DNA from: Ferrimicrobium acidiphilum DSM 19497
Lineage (GTDB): Bacteria; Actinomycetota; Acidimicrobiia; Acidimicrobiales; Acidimicrobiaceae
Length of the DNA: 48,684 nt
Reading direction: 5' to 3'
Assembly (NCBI RefSeq): GCF_000949255.1
Contig: NZ_JXUW01000025.1
Coordinates: 1 to 48,684 of the forward strand
The position numbers and the translations under genes are program-made. The notes under the pieces are model-generated. The model saw only the letters and a program-made list of their open reading frames with translations. It made no database searches and was not told the origin of the DNA. Shown here one piece after another: positions 43,190 to 48,684 of the stretch; position 1 is the first letter of the stretch, and each line of letters begins with the position of its first letter.

Positions 43190-44223
43190 CCTAAAACCTC
43201 CTCAAGGGTAGTTATAAACCGCGTATTCTCCTCAGGTGTCCCAATGGTAACTCGCAGAGCATTCCCGACACCAGACCACTGACTCGCATCCCGAACTAGT
43301 ACAGAACGAGCGACAAGCTGCTCCCACACGGTATGGGCATCGTTGACCCCCATGTCAACCAGGATAAAATTGGTCGCCGACGGATATGGTGCGAGACCCA
43401 GTGACCCCAACCGGGCTCCCATCAAGTCTCGCTCATGCGTGACCATGTGCACCATCGCAGTTAGTTCTTGGTACCAGTCGAGGGCGGTTAGCGCCACCAT
43501 CTGCGTCAACGCCGATAGATGGTAGGGCAAGTAGATTGCGTAGAGTACCTCGATAACTGCTGGATCTGCGACTACATAGCCAAGACGAAGACCAGCCAAC
43601 GATAGCGCCTTGGAGAAGGTGCGTACTAACGCGACGTTCTCACCACTCCATTCCGGGATCTGACGCAGATCAAAATCATGGTATGCGCGGTCTACCACAA
43701 AAAACTGGTTTGGCCTCGATGCAGGGAGCGACCGAAGTTCAGCCGGCTCAACCATGCCGGTCGGATTGTTTGGATCACAGATCACGACCAACTCGGCATC
43801 AGGATCAACCAGTCCGGCATCGACAGAACCGCTTCGATTACGGCGGCCATGTAGCAACTCCGTCCTCGTGGTAGCGGCGATCTGTGCGTACATTCCGTAG
43901 GTGGGAGCGGCGATCCACACGTTGCGCCATGGACCTCCGTAGGCGAGGAAGATCGCCTGCAATACCTCATTTGATCCATTACCGACGAAGACAGCCTCAG
44001 CACCGACTCCATGGAGACTACCGAGACGACTACGCAGCTCCCGTGCCTGACGATCGGGATATCTATTTAACGACGAACCGACCACACGGCTGGCGACATC
44101 TCGGAGAAACCCATCAGGAGGAGCCAACGGAGACTCATTGGTGTTTAGACGAACCTCGACATCGAGCTGCGGGGAGTGATAACTGCTCTGAAGTACTTGA
44201 GGAAGCGATGGGGAGAGCATCAC
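43186..44223 (-). CDS. hisC: Histidinol-phosphate aminotransferase
   Basis: PLP aminotransferase converting imidazole acetol phosphate to histidinol phosphate. The 345-residue product has NTNESPLAPP, NRYPDRQARELR, GNGSNEVLQ, CDPNNPTG, and the PLP Lys205 in RTFSKALSLAGLRLGY. The usual VDEAY appears as VDRAYHDF, a small oddity. The start may be GTG 44223 (4-bp GTGA overlap with hisD) or ATG 44220. It could in principle also act on aromatic substrates, but the operon position supports HisC. Confidence 0.95.
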   Translation of the reverse strand: MMLSPSLPQVLQSSYHSPQLDVEVRLNTNESPLAPPDGFLRDVASRVVGSSLNRYPDRQARELRSRLGSLHGVGAEAVFVGNGSNEVLQAIFLAYGGPWRNVWIAAPTYGMYAQIAATTRTELLHGRRNRSGSVDAGLVDPDAELVVICDPNNPTGMVEPAELRSLPASRPNQFFVVDRAYHDFDLRQIPEWSGENVALVRTFSKALSLAGLRLGYVVADPAVIEVLYAIYLPYHLSALTQMVALTALDWYQELTAMVHMVTHERDLMGARLGSLGLAPYPSATNFILVDMGVNDAHTVWEQLVARSVLVRDASQWSGVGNALRVTIGTPEENTRFITTLEEVLG

Positions 44224-45539
44224 GACCTACGCCTGATTGCAATCGACTCGGCATGCGCGTACAGGCCCTCCACCTTGGCGATCTCCTCGACCGCCCAACC
44301 AAGCTCATCGATGGCCGATGGACCTATGAGCACCGTATGCTGGCGTCGATAAAAATCTTCAAGCCCAAGTCCGCTGGCGAAACGGGCAGTGCCATAGGTA
44401 GGCAATACATGCGAAGGACCGGCCACGTAATCGCCGAACGCCGCCGTCCCATCGATACCAACGAAGGTCACTCCAGCACTTTTAACGAGAGCGGCATCCT
44501 TCTCTCCATCTTGGTAAAGCAGCTCGAGGTGCTCTGGAGCAATCAAGTTGGCAAGCTCCAATGCCTGCTCTCGCCCACGAACCAGCGCTGCATAGCCGTT
44601 GTTGGCCAACGTTGAACGGATGGCCCCAAGCCGTGGAGCCGAGTCCACATAAGCTACCAGAGCGCGGTCGACATCATGGAGATACTGCTCGTCCCATGTC
44701 ACCAACCATGCCAGTCCGTGTGGTCCATGCTCGGCCTGGACCGCCAAATCGAGTGCAGCATAACGCGGATCAACAGAAGGATCAGCGATGACAACCACCT
44801 CTGATGGCCCAGCAAAGGAGGATCCTATGCCGACATCGAGTGCAACCTGTGCTTTGGCTAGAGCCACATAGAGATTGCCCGGCCCGGCAATGGTATCCAC
44901 GCGCTCAATACTCTCGGTACCATAGGCGAGTGCCGCGATAGCCTGTGCGCCTCCAATTGGGTAGACCGCCTCCACGCCTGCGACAAAGGCAGCCGCCAGC
45001 GTCGGCGCGTCCACCGATCCCTCAGGCGAAGGCGGTGTGGCTACCACGATATGCTCGACGCCGGCCACGGCGGCTACGGTGGCAGTGTGTAGCACGGTCG
45101 AAGGATAACGAGCGCTCCCACCTGGGACATAACAGCCTGCTGAACGCACCGGTACGTTCCTGCGTACAACAGTTATGCCGTCCGCCGAGACTCGCGATGA
45201 CGTAGGTACCTCCGCCTCGTAGACCTGTTGGATACGTCGATGAGCTACAGTCAGCGCCTGGGCGAGTTCGGTTGCTAGCGAGTGGAAGGCCTCCTCCATC
45301 TGCTCTCGCCCGAGCACCAAGGACACCGGATCCACACCATCTAGCTCCTTGGTTAGCGACCGAAGTGCCACATCACCCTCAGCACGAACTTGAGCAATGA
45401 TCTGACGTACGCGGCCAACCGTCTCTTCGTCGGGAGCCGCTGGCCGTGGGATGTCATCGACCGTCAAGGTCCCCTGACGCATGCGCAAATCGACGGTCGT
45501 TAAAGCGCCACTTTGATCTGTCAAAGTCATCTTCTCCAT
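44220..45539 (-). CDS. hisD: Histidinol dehydrogenase
   Basis: Zinc enzyme for the last two oxidations to histidine. The 439-residue product has VPVRSAGCYVPGGSARYPS, IAGPGNLYVALAK, GPSEVVVIAD, the metal/active-site block QAEHGPHG and GPSHVLPTYGTARF. First gene of the his run; AAGGAG lies 5 nt before the ATG. The upstream 170 bp show no clear leaderless box, no T-box and no histidine-rich leader peptide, so the form of histidine control is not visible. HisG is not in this operon. Confidence 0.97.
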   Translation of the reverse strand: MEKMTLTDQSGALTTVDLRMRQGTLTVDDIPRPAAPDEETVGRVRQIIAQVRAEGDVALRSLTKELDGVDPVSLVLGREQMEEAFHSLATELAQALTVAHRRIQQVYEAEVPTSSRVSADGITVVRRNVPVRSAGCYVPGGSARYPSTVLHTATVAAVAGVEHIVVATPPSPEGSVDAPTLAAAFVAGVEAVYPIGGAQAIAALAYGTESIERVDTIAGPGNLYVALAKAQVALDVGIGSSFAGPSEVVVIADPSVDPRYAALDLAVQAEHGPHGLAWLVTWDEQYLHDVDRALVAYVDSAPRLGAIRSTLANNGYAALVRGREQALELANLIAPEHLELLYQDGEKDAALVKSAGVTFVGIDGTAAFGDYVAGPSHVLPTYGTARFASGLGLEDFYRRQHTVLIGPSAIDELGWAVEEIAKVEGLYAHAESIAIRRRS

Positions 45540-45706
45540 CCAGGCTCCTTGCCACTCATCTAATCGAAAGTCAGGATATCACTTGGTGAAAGTGTAGGTA
45601 CTCCAGCCTCTCTGGACGCTCAATCCATCTTTGTCTCAGCATCACCACACAGCCCCCGCGCCAAAGACGGCGACTAGAGTTCCGCCCGAGCTCGAGGGTT
45701 ACTAGC

Positions 45707-46345
45707 TTAACTGGCAGGCTCGCCGAGAGCTCTGACCGATGCTGGAACCTCAGCAACCACATTCAAGTCAGGTGCCGGCAGGATTGATCTAAGCCTCCGA
45801 CCCTCTAGAACGACCCCTGCCCAAACCGCACTCGCCCGATCGTCCGGTCCGTCATTTGGCCAGCCGTCGGAGATCTTCAACGACCACTCCTCAATCGGCA
45901 GGCTAAGTACCATCGTCTGCGCAATCTCTTTCTCGGTAGGCTGTCGAATCTCGGCAGTTCGTCCCGGTATGAGTTTCTCGGTCATAACGGTCAGAGCCCA
46001 GAGCTTTCTATCGTCGGCCACCAGTTGCGGAGTACCAAAGATGACCGCGGAGTGATATCGGATACTCGACTCAAACGCACTGCGCGCGACGATAATCCCA
46101 TCAACCTGGGTTACGGCGACAGACACCTGATTCCCTTTTTTAGCCAAACGCATCCACCCCGACGCTACGGAACCGTGCATAAGCAACTGGCTCTCAAAAC
46201 GTGCAATGGCGGTGGGAATAACGAGCGGCCCGTTATCTGTCTGGATCCCTACATGTCCAACCATCTGCGTATCAAGCAACCGGTGCAGTTCCGCAATATC
46301 GTCAGACCCACGGTGGCGCTCTCTAGTAAGGTCGGTGCGTGCCAT
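45707..46345 (-). CDS. PNPOx-like flavin-binding protein (NimA-like)
   Basis: A 212-residue split-barrel protein of the pyridoxamine 5'-phosphate oxidase-like superfamily, related to the NimA-like flavoproteins that bind FMN. Features are the N-terminal ELHRLLDTQMVGHVGIQ, PLVIPTAIARFESQLLMHGS and the C-terminal WSLKISDGWPNDGPDD. It probably catalyses a flavin- or F420-linked redox step on an unknown substrate. A TAAGCT box 6 nt before the ATG suggests a leaderless transcript. It is upstream of hisD by about 170 bp on the same strand and may partly read through. Confidence 0.82.
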   Translation of the reverse strand: MARTDLTRERHRGSDDIAELHRLLDTQMVGHVGIQTDNGPLVIPTAIARFESQLLMHGSVASGWMRLAKKGNQVSVAVTQVDGIIVARSAFESSIRYHSAVIFGTPQLVADDRKLWALTVMTEKLIPGRTAEIRQPTEKEIAQTMVLSLPIEEWSLKISDGWPNDGPDDRASAVWAGVVLEGRRLRSILPAPDLNVVAEVPASVRALGEPAS

Positions 46346-46351
46346 CGGTTA

Positions 46352-46357
46352 AGCTTA
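46352..46357 (-). promoter_or_regulatory. Leaderless-type -10 box of the PNPOx-like gene
   Basis: TAAGCT on the minus strand, 6 nt before the ATG at 46345. Confidence 0.55.
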
Positions 46358-46695
46358 CCCGTTGGTCACTCTGATTGGCGAACCTGTGCCCGACCGGTTA
46401 CGTCCATAGCGCAACACGGCTGCGGGCTTGTCCACCACTCGCTGTTAATCTCCCGCGCATCGAGAGGATGCTCTTAGGTGCAAACAGCGATCGAACCCGA
46501 CGAGCTAATGTCGACACAGCTACGAGCCGATCAGCTCTCGCGCCTATCCGGTCACGCACAGGACCAACCGCTGTGGATCGAAGGTCAGTTGCCATCCCAG
46601 CTCCGGGCATCGACAACAAAACTAGTGATACTAGCCAGATCGGCAGCCAGTTCGAGTTGCACCAACCGCTGCTCGCGTGAGAGAATCAGACCTCT
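46358..46695. other. Intergenic region without a recognised gene
   Basis: About 340 bp between the PNPOx-like gene and the stop of the kinase gene. Short frames on both strands lack ribosome sites or family motifs. Apart from the promoter at its lower edge nothing could be named. Confidence 0.5.
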
Positions 46696-47664
46696 CTATG
46701 ACAACATATATTCGATGTCCTCAGGAGCCTCAAGGTAACGACTAGCAAGCCTCTCGGTATCATATCCAAAAGTTGACCTCGAGAGACCGGATACAGACGC
46801 ATGCGGATGCGAGTGCAGCCACGCTGTCAACAGTAGTCTTCGATATATCACCAATGAGGGCACAAGCTTGAGCATCGTCATGTCCAGATCTAGAATCCGC
46901 TTATAGCCAGTCATCCAACCCTCAATGAGCGCTAACGATTCTGGTCTAGCCTCATAAAACGAGAGCGCCGTAACAGCGTCATAGACAAACCAGCCAAGAC
47001 CACAGTCGTCAAAATCGATAATCCCAACCAAGTTCGAATCGACCAGAAGAAGATTCGCCGCACGCAGGTCAGCATGGATGAGTCCGAAGCTCTGCGTATC
47101 TCGCGATGCTGTTCCAAGACGCCGATGCATCTCCTCGTAGGCGGCACCAAGACAATCGAGCAAGTGCTCATCATCCTTAGCGACCCCCAACTGCCAAGCT
47201 CCCCATCGCGGTGTGGATCCCTCGAAGGCACTTAGATCCCATGTCCATCGTGAGTCCGGTTCCCAATCATCGAGTTGGCGAGACTCTTGGACGCAGGCAT
47301 GAAGTGTCGCAGTCACCTCTCCGAGCTGAGGAGCGATACGCACCATATCTTCATGGGTGGCCTCAATGCCCTCGATCAAGGAAAACAGCACATACGTCCC
47401 ATCCGACGCCATCAGAATCTCGTCATCTGAGCTAGTAGAGAAGACCTCTGGAATGGCTGCCCCGATAGCCGCAGCAGCCAGTCGCATGAACCCTAGTTCT
47501 GCACGGATACTTCTAACATTGGAGTACCCGTCACGGTAGCGGCGCAGGGCAAAACCACCCGCTGGACACCGAAGCAACCAGGTGGTGTTCTCTGAGCGCT
47601 CGACCCTCACAACCCGCGCACCGGTTAGAAACGGCCACGCCCGCTGCAACTGACTCCAGTTCAT
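46696..47664 (-). CDS. APH-fold phosphotransferase (SrkA/homoserine-kinase-II-like)
   Basis: A 322-residue kinase of the aminoglycoside phosphotransferase (APH) fold. The catalytic loop reads FGLIHADLRAANLLL (Asp and Asn in place) and the metal motif IIDFDDCGLGWFVYD, closest in style to SrkA/YihE and homoserine kinase II-like proteins. The N-lobe has TTWLLRCPAGGFALRRYR with candidate nucleotide-binding residues. Family members phosphorylate small molecules or act as Ser/Thr kinases; there is no specific evidence for drug resistance. TAGAGT lies 6 nt before the ATG, so it appears leaderless and separate from its neighbours. Confidence 0.87.
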   Translation of the reverse strand: MNWSQLQRAWPFLTGARVVRVERSENTTWLLRCPAGGFALRRYRDGYSNVRSIRAELGFMRLAAAAIGAAIPEVFSTSSDDEILMASDGTYVLFSLIEGIEATHEDMVRIAPQLGEVTATLHACVQESRQLDDWEPDSRWTWDLSAFEGSTPRWGAWQLGVAKDDEHLLDCLGAAYEEMHRRLGTASRDTQSFGLIHADLRAANLLLVDSNLVGIIDFDDCGLGWFVYDAVTALSFYEARPESLALIEGWMTGYKRILDLDMTMLKLVPSLVIYRRLLLTAWLHSHPHASVSGLSRSTFGYDTERLASRYLEAPEDIEYMLS

Positions 47665-47670
47665 CGAATC

Positions 47671-47676
47671 ACTCTA
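47671..47676 (-). promoter_or_regulatory. Leaderless-type -10 box of the APH-fold kinase gene
   Basis: TAGAGT on the minus strand, 6 nt before the ATG at 47664. Confidence 0.5.
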
Positions 47677-48120
47677 TGCGCCTCCATGTATATCCTTATC
47701 ATCAATGCCGGTACATCGATCCACCAGATCAATGCATTTGGGCTCTAAAATTAGTTTTGGGTGGCCACTTCCCCGCACCGACCTGGATTAGAAACCAGCT
47801 AAGCGCCAAGCCGGCGTCAGCACACCAGCACCCAAAACTTAGACGTCCGCTGCGAAGATCAGCGATGAATTGTTGGTATTGTGTCGGTTGTCGCCAGTCG
47901 CCACGACGATCTGCTACCTCAGCAACTAAGCTGTGGATAGAGCAGCGCCACTGGCAGGCCAACCAGTCACAAAGCTATCTAAAGTCAGCTCACACCGGCA
48001 GTGTTTCACTGCCAACAACTCAATAGACCCTCTAGATCCTACAGCAACATCAATGGCAAAGGACGACCATGCATTCTGGAAGATCAGCTATCGCTCGAGT
48101 TACAGCGGTAGTCGTGACCT
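47677..48120. other. Gene-free stretch next to the ISL3 element
   Basis: About 440 bp with no convincing frame. It contains one small perfect hairpin (GGCAGTG-TTT-CACTGCC, 47997-48013) without a U run. The rest may be decayed sequence beside the insertion. Confidence 0.5.
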
Positions 48121-48145
48121 GGCTCTATTGACATTCATGTGGATA
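48121..48145 (-). repeat. Putative terminal inverted repeat of the ISL3 element
   Basis: GGCTCTATTGACATTCATG and a few more bases, overlapping the 3' end of the transposase frame. It resembles the GGCTCTTT-type ends of ISL3 elements. The other end lies outside the window, so it cannot be matched. Confidence 0.4.
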
Positions 48146-48684
48146 AACTCGCCCTTTCATAGGGTAACTTCAAGTCAATCGGTCCACAAGCTAGCATCAC
48201 CAGTGCGAGGGTAGCCTTGGCGGAGTGAAACCCATACGAGCGGGCAATGATGGAGCGAACTTTGGTGTTGAGTCCCTCGACCCTTCCATTGGATACCCCA
48301 AGTCTGATGGAGGCAAGTATCCCGTCTCGATGAGTTCGGATGGTCTTTGAGAGTCGGATGAAACTCGATAGTCGTGAGCGTGAGGCTCGCTTGCACCAGT
48401 GATCGAGCATCTCATTCACCTCGTCGATCTCGAGGTCACCAGCAAAGATCGCCCGTAAGGACTCCTTCATCTCATAAGCTCGCCATAGGGCTCCCCCTCG
48501 TTGTTTGATGGCTAAGAGGGCTAGTCCTTGACGCTTGGTTAGGGTTCCTGGATTCTTCAACAGTGCCCACCGTGCCCCGGCGAACTTACGGGCAAAGGTA
48601 GGAGAGGGAAGCTTTCTCATCTCCCGCCAGAGATCCTTGCGTACCTCCTCTAGGGCCTCGGTTCCCAACTTAACCACATGAAAT
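48135..48684 (-). CDS. ISL3 family transposase, C-terminal part, open at the window edge
   Basis: C-terminal part of the DDE transposase of an ISL3-type insertion sequence. The frame is open through the window end: the residues before the first start codon read FHVVKLGTEALEEVR, the conserved ISL3 DxFHVV block, so GTG 48677 is internal. Downstream features are LLKNPGTLTKRQ, SRLSSFIRLSKTIRTHRDG, SIRLGVSNGRVEGLN and YGFHSAKATLALVMLACG, matching the family's C-terminus. The 3' end appears intact and overlaps the putative terminal repeat at 48121. Confidence 0.92.
   Translation of the reverse strand, partial: FHVVKLGTEALEEVRKDLWREMRKLPSPTFARKFAGARWALLKNPGTLTKRQGLALLAIKQRGGALWRAYEMKESLRAIFAGDLEIDEVNEMLDHWCKRASRSRLSSFIRLSKTIRTHRDGILASIRLGVSNGRVEGLNTKVRSIIARSYGFHSAKATLALVMLACGPIDLKLPYERASLST

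Noticed and set aside
46398-46738. Short frames between the PNPOx-like and kinase genes
   Set aside because: No ribosome site or leaderless box at their starts, no recognisable domain.
47676-48026. Plus-strand frame of 116 codons and minus-strand frame 47729-47962
   Set aside because: They overlap each other on opposite strands, have odd composition (many Trp, His, Cys) and no start signals.
1-48684. CRISPR arrays, phage genes, toxin-antitoxin pairs, restriction systems
   Set aside because: No repeated spacer-like units and no recognisable genes of these systems were seen; the window is mainly core metabolism and housekeeping.

Overview
The window looks like a chromosomal stretch from an actinobacterium, most likely an Acidimicrobiia member of the Ferrimicrobium/Acidithrix type. 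This is inferred from gene content and moderate G+C judged by eye; no taxonomic search was run. Supporting signs are the actinobacterial neighbourhood ANTAR regulator-polA-rpsA-coaE with uvrB nearby, a compact fabD-fabH-fabG-acpP-fabF operon, the hisI-trpE junction, and many genes with a TANNNT -10 box 6-7 nt before the start codon (leaderless transcription). Both edges are mobile DNA: the 3' part of an IS66 transposase on the left and the 3' part of an ISL3 transposase on the right.

Layout. 1-1160: IS66 remnant and an unknown gene. 1218-3203: uvrB (-). 3302-4600: a divergent unit with a MarR-like operator, a dienelactone hydrolase, a DUF6295-type small protein and a strong terminator. 4691-7588: a secreted choice-of-anchor A protein and an M13 (PepO) peptidase. 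7589-8342: no convincing gene. 8343-14468 (-): ANTAR response regulator, polA, rpsA, coaE and an HDOD protein. 14587-15240: metallo-beta-lactamase-fold hydrolase. 15752-15834: tRNA-Leu(CAA). 15957-20352: type II fatty-acid synthesis operon whose FabD carries a lipoyl/biotinyl-like extension. 20413-22041: ABC1/UbiB kinase. 22048-24430 (-): 6-phosphogluconate dehydrogenase and a class III CoA-transferase.

The right half holds amino-acid biosynthesis split over two minus-strand operons. One is trpC-trpF-trpB-trpA, followed by a LapA-like membrane protein with its own promoter. The other is hisD-hisC-hisB-hisH-hisA-hisF-groES-like-hisI-trpE. Between them lie a DHA2-type MFS exporter, an OmpR/histidine-kinase pair, a 1412-residue membrane GGDEF-EAL protein and a YgfZ-like folate protein. 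TrpD, TrpG, HisG and HisE are not in the window. Separate TrpF and HisA indicate that the PriA dual-function enzyme of other Actinobacteria is not needed here. After hisD come a PNPOx-like flavoprotein and an APH-fold kinase, then a gene-free stretch before the ISL3 element.

No CRISPR array, phage module or recognisable defence island was seen. The features most worth following up are the FabD fusion, a GroES homologue inside the his operon that seems to lack the roof hairpin, the GGDEF-EAL protein with a CZB-like tail that overlaps a sensor kinase gene tail to tail, and the consistent leaderless promoter architecture.
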